A stretch of 56,086 bases of DNA from JBDHWG01 sp046328525 (GTDB taxonomy: Bacteria; Chloroflexota; Anaerolineae; Epilineales; JAHCIE01), in NCBI GenBank assembly GCA_046328525.1, contig JAXLWK010000016.1:1-56086 (forward strand), written 5' to 3'. This document shows positions 34,894-43,900 of this stretch, piece by piece (the first letter of the stretch is position 1; each line of letters opens with the position of its first letter). A program made the position numbers and the translations under genes. The notes beneath the pieces are model-generated. The model ran no database searches. It was given only the letters and a program-made list of their open reading frames with translations, and was not told the DNA's origin.

Positions 34894-35595
34894 TCAACTG
34901 TGTGGCGCGGCAGCCTGGCCGTTGCCGGGCACGCCTTCGCCGACCGTCCCCAGCATGCGCATCGTCAGGGCGAGGCCGCGCCGCACATTGGGATCACGCA
35001 TCTGTGACACGAGCGCGCGATAAGAGATGTCCACCGGCAGCTGCGGCTCCGGCTCGACGACCTGCACGGTGTTTTGCGCCAGGCGCATGATCTCCGGCTG
35101 CGTCATGGACTTCACCGTCTTCAGGATCAGGACAATGTTGTCGGCCAGCGCCTGCACATCCTCCTCCGTGAAGGATGTCACGATGTTGTCAATCATGCGC
35201 ATCCCGCCGCGCAAGAAGACGAAGTAGCCCTTGTGCTCCATCTCCTGGAGCGTGTTGACCGCCATGCAGAAGGCATCGTCGGTCAGCGGGCCGATCGTCT
35301 GAACCAGGTCCAGCATGCTTTCGAGCTGGTCCAGCATGGCCTCGATATTGCGGCCATTGCGCAGCAGGCGCTTCAGCAGGCGCAGCAGGTCGCCCAGGTC
35401 CACGTACTCCTGCACCTCTTCGAGCTGTTCCGTGGTCAGGCGGAATGCGTCGTTGGCGATGGGCATCAAGTCGCGCACCAGCTCGGCGCGGTCCGCCCGC
35501 TCGCGCTCGGCAAGCCGCGCCTGCTCGGTCAGGTACTGCACCTGGGTCGTCAGCGCGTCAATCTTCTGCATCAATTCAGCACTGGACTGGTCCAT
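34894..35595 (-). CDS. DUF1641 protein
   Basis: A 233-residue, mostly helical soluble protein. An N-terminal coiled-coil-like stretch (about 5-40, LMQKIDALTTQVQYLTEQA) is followed by the DUF1641 core. In the core, LRGGMRMIDNIVTSFTEEDVQ and LADNIVLILKTVKSMTQPEIM are recognisable. The domain is often encoded next to SQR, TusA and DsrE genes and is thought to take part in sulfur metabolism, mechanism unknown. AGGAGG lies before ATG 35595, which is inside the end of the SQR gene (25-base overlap). Confidence 0.82.
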   Translation of the reverse strand: MDQSSAELMQKIDALTTQVQYLTEQARLAERERADRAELVRDLMPIANDAFRLTTEQLEEVQEYVDLGDLLRLLKRLLRNGRNIEAMLDQLESMLDLVQTIGPLTDDAFCMAVNTLQEMEHKGYFVFLRGGMRMIDNIVTSFTEEDVQALADNIVLILKTVKSMTQPEIMRLAQNTVQVVEPEPQLPVDISYRALVSQMRDPNVRRGLALTMRMLGTVGEGVPGNGQAAAPHS

Positions 35596-36839
35596 CGCTC
35601 CTCCTGGTGGCGCCACTTGCCCGCCATGCTCATGCGCGCCGGCAGGGGCAGCTCCTGTCCCTTGAGCAGGGTGTTCCAGTACAGCCAGCGGAACATCATC
35701 TTGCCCCAGTGGTTCGCCTCCGACTCTTGCAGCAGGGTGAACGGCCCGATGCCGGGCAGCGGGTAGCGGCCGGGCAGCGGCTCCACGTCGTAGTTGAAGT
35801 CAATCAACAGCCCCTTGCCGAAGCCGGACTCGATGAAGCAGTTGGCGTGGCCGTCGAAGGTCGGCAGCATCGCCAGACCGTCGGCGTAGCGCACGAAGTT
35901 CTCGGCGAAGCAGTCCACCGCAAAGTGCGCGACGGAGCCGGCCTTCGAGGTCGGGAGGGCGGCGGCGTCGCCGAGCGCGAACACGTTGGGGTACGTCGGC
36001 GACACAAACGTGTGCTTGTCCACGGCGACGTAGTTCAGGTCGTCGCCCATGCCCGACCGGGCCACGACTTCGTTGCCCATGTTCAGGGGCACGGACACGA
36101 GCAGATCGTAATCAAGCTCCTGTTCGTCGTAGGACACAATCTTCTTGGCGTCCGGATCCACGTGCTCGATCATGAACTCCGGCACGACCTGCACGCCCTT
36201 CTGCTCCAGGATATCGCCGAGGTGCTTGGAGGCGATGGGTTTTGTAAACGCGCCGGGCAGCGGGGTCGCGTAGATCAGCTCGACGCGGTCGCGGATGCCC
36301 TGCTCGTGGAAGAACCAGTCGGCGAGCATGATGAACTCGAGCGGGGCCACCGGGCACTTGATGGGGTTCTCGACCACGTTCAGGACGACGCGGCCGCCCT
36401 CAAAGGTGCGCAGATGCCGCGCCAGGGCTACAGCGCCCTCGATGGTGTAGAAGTCGAAGATGGTCTTGTACCACTCGTGCTCCTGGAGGCCCGGCGTCTG
36501 CTCCGGATGGGTCTGCGTGCCGGTGGCGATGACGAGGAAGTCATAGGGGAGATAGCGGTGGTCTTTGACAAGCCTGACGCGATTGTGCTCCGGTTCGATG
36601 ATTTCGATGGGCGATGTGATGAACTCGACGCCCGCCGGGATAAAGTCGCGCTTCGGCTTGATCACGTCGTTCTTGCTGTACATCCCGAAGGGGATGAACA
36701 GGAAGCCGGGTTGGTAGTAATGCGTTTCATTCTGGTCCACGATGGTCATCTGCCATTCGTCGCTGTCGAGCAGGCGGTGGAGACGGTTGGCAACCATCGT
36801 GCCGGCCGTGCCGGCGCCGAGAATCACGAGTTTCTTCAT
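35571..36839 (-). CDS. sqr: Sulfide:quinone oxidoreductase-like flavoprotein
   Basis: A 422-residue FAD protein that oxidises sulfide and passes electrons to the quinone pool. The FAD-binding GAGTAGTMVAN is at the N-terminus, a second strand reads LVIATGTQT, and FALGDAA closes the flavin site. Cys are kept in ENPIKCPVAP and in GHANCFIESGFGKG, the two positions that form the persulfide bridge. The C-terminal ~50 residues (GKMMFRWLYWN) form an amphipathic membrane-binding helix. It is the first gene of the sulfur operon, with AGGAGGA before the ATG, and is divergent from the cyclase gene. Confidence 0.87.
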   Translation of the reverse strand: MKKLVILGAGTAGTMVANRLHRLLDSDEWQMTIVDQNETHYYQPGFLFIPFGMYSKNDVIKPKRDFIPAGVEFITSPIEIIEPEHNRVRLVKDHRYLPYDFLVIATGTQTHPEQTPGLQEHEWYKTIFDFYTIEGAVALARHLRTFEGGRVVLNVVENPIKCPVAPLEFIMLADWFFHEQGIRDRVELIYATPLPGAFTKPIASKHLGDILEQKGVQVVPEFMIEHVDPDAKKIVSYDEQELDYDLLVSVPLNMGNEVVARSGMGDDLNYVAVDKHTFVSPTYPNVFALGDAAALPTSKAGSVAHFAVDCFAENFVRYADGLAMLPTFDGHANCFIESGFGKGLLIDFNYDVEPLPGRYPLPGIGPFTLLQESEANHWGKMMFRWLYWNTLLKGQELPLPARMSMAGKWRHQEERWTSPVLN

Positions 36840-36990
36840 TGGAACGTCTTCCTCCTATTTCGGGCCAACCGCCGCAATCGTATAACGCCTGGACCCGTTG
36901 AATCGTTAGATGCAGCGAATCGATAATCGGTTACAGACGCTCCGCCAGGGACGTGCTTGAAGGTTCGTAGCACATAGAGACACTCTTCGC

Positions 36991-36996
36991 TATAAT
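36991..36996 (+). promoter_or_regulatory. -10 box for the cyclase/AAA gene
   Basis: A perfect TATAAT. The -35 position (TAGCAC) is weak. The first in-frame start (TTG 36997) touches this box. If the promoter is real, the gene must start further downstream. Confidence 0.45.
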
Positions 36997-37065
36997 TTGG
37001 GCCGGGGGTTCGGCTTCGTCGGTATCACGCTGTCCAGCCGTCGCGTCGCTCGTAAGGAGCCTCTC

Positions 37066-40000
37066 ATACCTGCCTCGTTCCCTGACACAGACAATCTGCC
37101 TGCGGCCGGCGCCGAAACGGCGGCGGCCTACATTCCTATAGATCGCCGGCACGCCCTGGCGCGGGGTGACGAGCTACCCAGTCACGCGCAGGGCGCCGCC
37201 CTGTTCGCCGATATTTCCGGCTTCACACCGTTGACCGAAGTATTGGCGCGGAGCCTGGGGCCGCAGCGCGGCTCCGAGGAGCTGACCCGCATCCTCGACC
37301 TGGTCTACGACGCGCTCATCATCCAGATTCACCACTTCGGCGGGACGGTCATCAGCTTCAGCGGCGACGCCATCACGTGCTGGTTCGACGGGGACGACGC
37401 CTCCCGCGCGACGACGTGCGCCCTGGCGATGCAGGCCGCCATGAAGCAGTTTGCCGCCATCGAGCTACCCGACGGAGAGATGGCGCACCTGGCAATGAAG
37501 GTGGCCGTCGCCCTGGGTTCGGTGCAGCGATTCGTGGTCGGTGACCCGAATATCCTGCTGCTGGATGTGATGGCCGGCGTCACGCTGGACCACCTCGCCG
37601 CCGCCGAACACCACGCCATGCGGGGCGAGGTCATCCTGGATCACGCCGCCGCCGCCGCGCTCGGCCGCCGCGCCCACATCGTGGAGCGGCGTAGCGATTC
37701 GAGCAGCGGGTTGCGCTTCGCCGTGGTCAAGGGCCTCACCCGCACCGCCGCGCCCTGCCCGTGGCCGCCGCTGCCGGCGCGCGGCCTGTCCGAGGAGCAG
37801 GTTCGCTCCTGGGTGTTCCCGCCCGTCTTCGAGCGCCTGCGCGGCGGCCAGGGCGAGTTCGTGGCCGAGCTGCGCCCGGCGGTGACGCTGTTCCTGCGCT
37901 TCATCGGCATCAACTACGACGATGACCCGGACGCCGCGCAAAAGCTCGACGCCTACATCTGCTGGGTGGAAGGTATCCTGGCGCGCTACGATGGCTACCT
38001 GATGCAGATCACCATCGGCGACAAGGGCAGCTATCTCTACGCCGTGTTCGGCGCGCCCGTGGCCCACGGCGACGACCCGCGCCGCGCCGCCGCCGCCGCG
38101 CTCGATCTGCGCGCCATTCCGCCGGAACTAGGCTTCATTCAGCCCGTCCAGATCGGGATTACCCGTGGCCGCATGCGCGCCGGACCCTACGGCGGCGTGG
38201 AGCGCCACACCTACGGCGTCATCGGCGACTCCATCAACCTGGCGGCCCGCCTGATGCAGCATGCCGAGCCAGGGCAGATTCTTGTCACGGACGCCATCGC
38301 CGAGGCGGTGGACGACTGGTTCGTTCTGGATCGGCTGCCCCCTATCCGGGTGAAGGGCAAGAGCGAGCCGGTCGCCATCGCCGCCCTGACAAGCTCCCGC
38401 CCCCAGCAGCGCGGCCTCCAGGAGGTGTCCTACGCCCTCCCGATGGTCGGCCGCCAGGAAGAGCTGGCGTTGATTGACAGTCGGCTGGCGGAGGCGGCCG
38501 GCGGCCACGGCCAGATCGTCGGCCTCACCGCCGAGGCCGGGATGGGCAAGTCGCGCCTGCTGGCCGAGGTCATTCGCCAGGCAGCGGGCCGCGGGTTCGT
38601 CGGCTACGGCGGCGCCGCCCAGTCCTTCGGCGCTAAGAACAGCTATCTCGCCTGGACGCCCATCTGGCAGGCGTTCTTCGGGCTGGACTCCGCCGCGCCG
38701 GCCGACGAGCAGATACAGACGCTGGCCGAGCGGCTGACCCTTCTCGACCCAGCGCTTCTCCCGCGCCTCCCGCTGCTTGGCATCGTGCTCAATCTGCCGA
38801 TCCCCGACAACGACCTGACCCGCTCCCTCGACGCCAAGCTCCGCAAGACCTCCCTCGAGGCGCTGCTGGTGGACTGTCTGCGCGCCCGGGTGCGCGGCGC
38901 CGACAGTGGGCGCGCCCCGCACATGCTCATCCTCGAGGACACCCACTGGCTGGACCCGCTGTCAGGCGATCTCGTAGACGTGCTGGGGCGGGCCATCGCC
39001 GATCTGCCGGTCATGGTCGTCCTGTCGTACCGCCCGCCGGAGATTGACCGCCTCCAGGCCCCCAGTGTGTCCCTCCTGCCGCACTTCACGGAAGTGGCGC
39101 TCCAGGACTTTAGCCCCGACGAAGCGCGGCAGCTCATCCTGCTCAAAGTCGAGCAGCTCACCGGCGCCCAGGCGGCAGTCCCGCCGGCGTTCGTCGAGCA
39201 GCTCACGGCGCGCGCCCAGGGCAACCCTTTCTACATCGAAGAGCTGATCAACTACCTCAACGACCGCGGCATCGAGCCGACGGATGTTCAGGCGCTGGCC
39301 GGGTTGGACCTACCCACCAGCCTGCACAGCCTCATCCTGAGCCGCATTGACCAGCTCACCGAAAGCCAGAAGATCACCATCAAGGTCGCCAGCGTCATCG
39401 GCCGCCTCTTCCGCGTCCGATGGCTGTGGGGCGCGTATCCGAGCCTGGGGCCAGAGCCGCAGGTCAAGGCCGACCTCAACACGCTGGATCGCCTCGACCT
39501 CACGCCGGAGGATCAGCCCGAACCGGAGCCGATCTACATCTTCAAGCACATCGTCACCGAGGAAGTGGCCTACGAGAGCCTGCTGACCGCTATGCGCACC
39601 CAGTTCCACGGCAACCTGGCGCACTTCATCGAGCGCGAGTACCCCGACCAGGTTGAGCAGCAGCTCGACCTCCTGGCGTTCCATTACTCCCACAGCGCTA
39701 ACGACGACAAGAAGCGCGAGTACCTGCTGCGCGCCGGCGACGCCGCCCACGCCGCCTACGCCAACGACGCCGCCATTGACTACTACCAGCGCCTGCTGCC
39801 CCTGGTCAACGGCGTGGATTGCGTCGAGGTTCTTCTCAAGCTAGGGCAGGTGCTCGAACTGGTGGGGCGGTGGGACGAGGTGGACGCGCTGTATCGGCGA
39901 GGGCTGGCCGAGGCCCAGGAGCTTGGCGACCGACGCGCCGAAGCCCGCTGCCAGAGCGCCATAGGCTGGCTGCTCCGCAAGCGCAACCAGAATGTAGAGG

Positions 40001-40794
40001 CCGCGCAGTGGCTGGCGCAGGCCCAGGAAGTCTTCGAGCAGCTCGACGACCAGGCCGGCCTGGGGCAAACGCTGCACTTCGCCGGCGCCGTGGCGACGCA
40101 GCAGGGCGACCGCGACCGCGCCCGCGAGCTGTGGCAACAGAGCCTGGAGATCCGCCGCCAGATTGGCGAGAAAGCCGTCGTCGCGACGCTGCTGAACAAC
40201 CTGGGCATCGTCGCGCACCTCGAAGGCAACTACGACGAAGCGCTCGAATTCTACGACGAGAGCCTGGCGCTCGCCAGCGAGCTAGGCGACCGGCTGGCGA
40301 TGGCCCGCGCGCTCAACAATCGCGGCATGATCTACCGCGACACCTCGGACTTCACGGCGGCGCGCGCCCAGCTCGAGGCGAGCCTGGCGCTGCGCCGCGA
40401 AGTGGGCGACCGCTGGGGCGTGGCGAATGGGCTGAACAACCTGGGCCAGGTCGCGCGCGAGCTGGGCGACTACGCCAGCGCCCGCCGTTTCTTCACCGAG
40501 AGCCTGATGATGAACCGCGAGCTGGGCGACCGCGGCGCGATCGCCTATCTGCTCGAGGATTTTGCCTCGCTCGCCGCCGTCGAGGACCAGCCCCTGCGCG
40601 CCTTGCGCCTCGCCGCCGCCGCCGAGACCCTGCGCGAGACCGTCGGCGCGCCCCTGTCGGAGCCGGAGCAGAAGCGCCTGGCCCAGACCCTCGCGCCGGT
40701 GCGCGCGAGCCTCGGCGACGGCGCAGCCACCGATGCGTGGGCCGCCGGGCGAACCCTCACCTTCGACCAGGCCATCGAAATGGCCCTGTCATAA
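37066..40794 (+). CDS. Tandem class III cyclase domains-AAA ATPase-TPR signalling protein
   Basis: A 1242-residue protein (numbered from 37066). Cyclase domain 1 has both metal Asp, D49 in FADISGF and D101 in SGDAITCWF. Domain 2 (about 269-442) lacks that pair but has the transition-state N391 and R395 in GDSINLAAR. The halves thus complement each other as in animal soluble adenylyl cyclase. A NACHT/AAA-like ATPase follows, with Walker A GMGKSR (K495) and LILEDTHWLD, then TPR-like repeats (about 905-1180, LNNLGIVAHLEGNYDEAL). The open frame reaches a TTG at 36997, but that abuts a TATAAT. The best ribosome site, AAGGAG, is six bases before an in-frame ATA at 37066. No in-frame ATG or GTG precedes domain 1. 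Confidence 0.8.
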   Translation: MPASFPDTDNLPAAGAETAAAYIPIDRRHALARGDELPSHAQGAALFADISGFTPLTEVLARSLGPQRGSEELTRILDLVYDALIIQIHHFGGTVISFSGDAITCWFDGDDASRATTCALAMQAAMKQFAAIELPDGEMAHLAMKVAVALGSVQRFVVGDPNILLLDVMAGVTLDHLAAAEHHAMRGEVILDHAAAAALGRRAHIVERRSDSSSGLRFAVVKGLTRTAAPCPWPPLPARGLSEEQVRSWVFPPVFERLRGGQGEFVAELRPAVTLFLRFIGINYDDDPDAAQKLDAYICWVEGILARYDGYLMQITIGDKGSYLYAVFGAPVAHGDDPRRAAAAALDLRAIPPELGFIQPVQIGITRGRMRAGPYGGVERHTYGVIGDSINLAARLMQHAEPGQILVTDAIAEAVDDWFVLDRLPPIRVKGKSEPVAIAALTSSRPQQRGLQEVSYALPMVGRQEELALIDSRLAEAAGGHGQIVGLTAEAGMGKSRLLAEVIRQAAGRGFVGYGGAAQSFGAKNSYLAWTPIWQAFFGLDSAAPADEQIQTLAERLTLLDPALLPRLPLLGIVLNLPIPDNDLTRSLDAKLRKTSLEALLVDCLRARVRGADSGRAPHMLILEDTHWLDPLSGDLVDVLGRAIADLPVMVVLSYRPPEIDRLQAPSVSLLPHFTEVALQDFSPDEARQLILLKVEQLTGAQAAVPPAFVEQLTARAQGNPFYIEELINYLNDRGIEPTDVQALAGLDLPTSLHSLILSRIDQLTESQKITIKVASVIGRLFRVRWLWGAYPSLGPEPQVKADLNTLDRLDLTPEDQPEPEPIYIFKHIVTEEVAYESLLTAMRTQFHGNLAHFIEREYPDQVEQQLDLLAFHYSHSANDDKKREYLLRAGDAAHAAYANDAAIDYYQRLLPLVNGVDCVEVLLKLGQVLELVGRWDEVDALYRRGLAEAQELGDRRAEARCQSAIGWLLRKRNQNVEAAQWLAQAQEVFEQLDDQAGLGQTLHFAGAVATQQGDRDRARELWQQSLEIRRQIGEKAVVATLLNNLGIVAHLEGNYDEALEFYDESLALASELGDRLAMARALNNRGMIYRDTSDFTAARAQLEASLALRREVGDRWGVANGLNNLGQVARELGDYASARRFFTESLMMNRELGDRGAIAYLLEDFASLAAVEDQPLRALRLAAAAETLRETVGAPLSEPEQKRLAQTLAPVRASLGDGAATDAWAAGRTLTFDQAIEMALS

Positions 40795-40911
40795 CATTAA
40801 AGTTCTTTCACATTGGCAATAGAATGTAAGTACCAGCCTGAGAGCGCTACCAATACTACACAGTATCGGTCATTACTTATCCTGGGCACGGCTTCGTAGA
40901 GGTAAACACTT

Positions 40912-43900
40912 ATGCACGTCAACCCTCCGCGCTTGAGGATGGTTCCGGTTTCCACAGCACGAGTAGCCCTGGCTCTAGGTCTACTCGCGCTGTTCATTTT
41001 GTGGCCGGGCGTAGCGCCGGCCGCCGCGGATGCCAGCGTGACGGATTGCACCGAGTCAGGCTTGACGGCAGCGTTAGCCGCCGGCGGCACGGTCACGCTC
41101 CAGTGCTCCGCGCCGACCACCATCCCCATCTCGAGCACCAAGACTGTCGCCGCCGATGTGACACTCGACGGCGGCGGCCTCGTCACGCTGGACGGACAGA
41201 ACGAGCGGCGCATCTTCAGCGTCAACACCGGCCGCCGCCTGACATTGAAGAACATCACCCTCACGCGCGGCAGCGCCGGCAGCGACCAGGGCGGCGCGGT
41301 CTATGTTGCCGGAGCGCTGACCGTCCAGAACAGCAGCGTGACCAATAGCTCGGCGGCCCAGGGCGGCGCCGTCTTCGGTAAGGATGGCAGCGCCATCAGC
41401 GTGGATCGTACCACGTTCTCGAACAACACGGCGACCGACGGCGGCGCGATTCTCAGCCAGGGGCCTCTGACGATCACCGCCAGCACCTTCCAGGGGAACT
41501 CGGCGACAGCGCCCGACGGCGGCGCGATTGTGGTCGGCGACGGCGGCAGCATCACCAACAGCACCCTCGTGGGCAACACGGCCCTGAACGGCGGGGCGGT
41601 CACGACCCCCAGCGTCGGCAAGGACGCGGTCCAGCCGCAGAGATTTGCCTCTGGCAACGACGTCACCGTCCTCAACAGCACCATCACCGACAACAGCGGC
41701 GCCGGCATCTATCCCCGAGGTGGGCGCGTCTTCGTCAAGAACACCATCCTGGCGAGCAACAGCGGCGCGAACTGCAACGCCATCGGGCTGATCGTTGACA
41801 ACGGCGGCAACCTGTCGTCGGACGGCCAGTGTCCGTTTGTGTCGGCCAGAGGCTCGCTGAACGACACGGACCCCCGGCTCGGCCCGCTCCAGAACAACGG
41901 CGGCCCGACGCTCACCCGCCAGCCCCTAACCGGCAGCCCGGCCATTGACGCCGGCATCAACGACGGTGCGCCCACGTTGGATGGACGCGGCGCCCCACGC
42001 CCCATGGACGGCAACGCCGATGGCGCGGCCACGGTAGACATGGGCGCGGTGGAAGTGCAGAAATACCCGAAGGTCTACATCGTCGGGAACACCGGCGACA
42101 GCGGCGACGGCTCCCTCCGCCAGGCCATCCTGGACAACAATGGCGGTGGCGGCGGCGGAGCGATCATCTTCACCATCGGATCCGGCGGCCAGACCATCAG
42201 CCTTCAATCGCCCCTGCCGCCCATCACGCAGCCGCTCATCATTGACGGCAGCACTCAGCCTAACATCACGCCGGGTACGCCGGGGATCGGCCTGACCGGC
42301 CCAAGCCTCGTCACCATCAACGCCGACAACGTCACGCTCCAGGGCCTGTCCATTACGCGGTTCGGTGGTAACGGCGTCGCCGTCAACGGCAGCCACGTGA
42401 CCCTGAGCGGCGTCACCATCAGCCGCAACGGCGGTAGCGGCGTCGCCATCGGCGGCAGCCACATCACCCTCACCGGCAGCGCCATCACCAACAATGGCAG
42501 CGCCGGCGGCGCGTCGTGCAGTGGCGTGACGGTCGCCAGCGGCGCCAGCAATGTCACCATCAGCCAGAACGTTATCACCGGCAACACGTGCAGCGGCATC
42601 CTGAGCAGCGGCACGAACGTCCAGATCATCGGGAACACCATCTCCGGCAACGGCGGCGACGGCGTCCAGGTCGGCAATGGCGGCAGCGCCAACGCTATCC
42701 TCAACAACTCGATCAAGGACAACACCGGCGCGGGGATCAACCTGGCGGCGGGCGCGAACAACAGCCAGCAATCGCCCGCCCTGACCTTCGCCGCGCTCAC
42801 CGGTTTGACGGCCTCCCAGGGAGCCGGCAACAGCTCCGCCGTCCAGGGAACCGTCAGCGGAACCGCCGCGACGACGTACCGGGTGCAGGTGTTCGCCAAC
42901 CAGACGTGCGACGCATCGGGCGCTGGCGAGGGCGCAACGTTCCTCGGCGAGACGCAGATCACCCTCGATCCCAACGGCGCGCGCACCTTTGTCGTCGCCG
43001 CCCCTTCACTCCCGGCCGGCGTCAAGCGCGGCGGAAGCATCTCCGCCACGGCTACCGACAGCGCGGGCAACACGTCCGCCTTCGCTCAGTGCGTCTCGCT
43101 GCAAAACAGCAACGAGCTGTGGTACACCGCCTGGCAGCTCGGCAGCGACGCGCCGCCCGCGGGCCAGGACACTGCGCTCGCCCAGCAGTTCCTCGTGACG
43201 CCCGGCCAGTCCGCCTGGTACAAGACGGCCATCGGTCCGGGCTGCTCCGTGGACGTCAGCGTGGACAACCTGCCCGCCCCGTACAACGTCTCGCTCTTCA
43301 GCGACCTGCGCACGGCGCGCACGAACCTGGCCGATCAGAACCCGAGCCTCCGCGATCCGCTTCTCCTCAGCGCGAAGACCGCGCCCCTGGACATTGGCCC
43401 GCTGGACATTGGCCCGCTCGACATCGGCCCGCTCGACATTGGCCCGCTCGACATCGGCCCCCTCGACATCGGCCCCCTCGACATCGGCCCGCTCGACATT
43501 GGCCCGCTGGACATTGGCCCCCTCGACATCGGCCCGCTCGACATTGGCCCGCTGGACATCGGCCCGCTGGACATCGGCCCGCTGGACATCGGCCCCCTCG
43601 ACATCGGCCCGCTGGACATCGGCGGCCGCCTCCACGCCATGACGGCGAGCCTGCTGGCCGTGGACACGCAGCCCGGCGCCACGCCGCGCCGCATCGTCCG
43701 CCAGACCTTCAACAACAGCGGCGACTACTACGTCCACGTGCGCGGCTTGAATGGCGCGTACAGCACGCAGCAGCCGTTCCGTATCCAGATTACCCGAACG
43801 TGCGGCGAGTGCGCGAAAGTCGCGCCCATCCCACCGACCGTGACGGCCACCGCGCCGAGCGCGTTGCAGCTCAACACGCCGCCGGCGCAGGTGCAGACGG

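Noticed and set aside
43384..43623. 15-bp tandem array considered as a CRISPR or origin iteron
   Set aside because: Units are contiguous, in frame, with no spacers, and encode an invariant peptide within a long gene.
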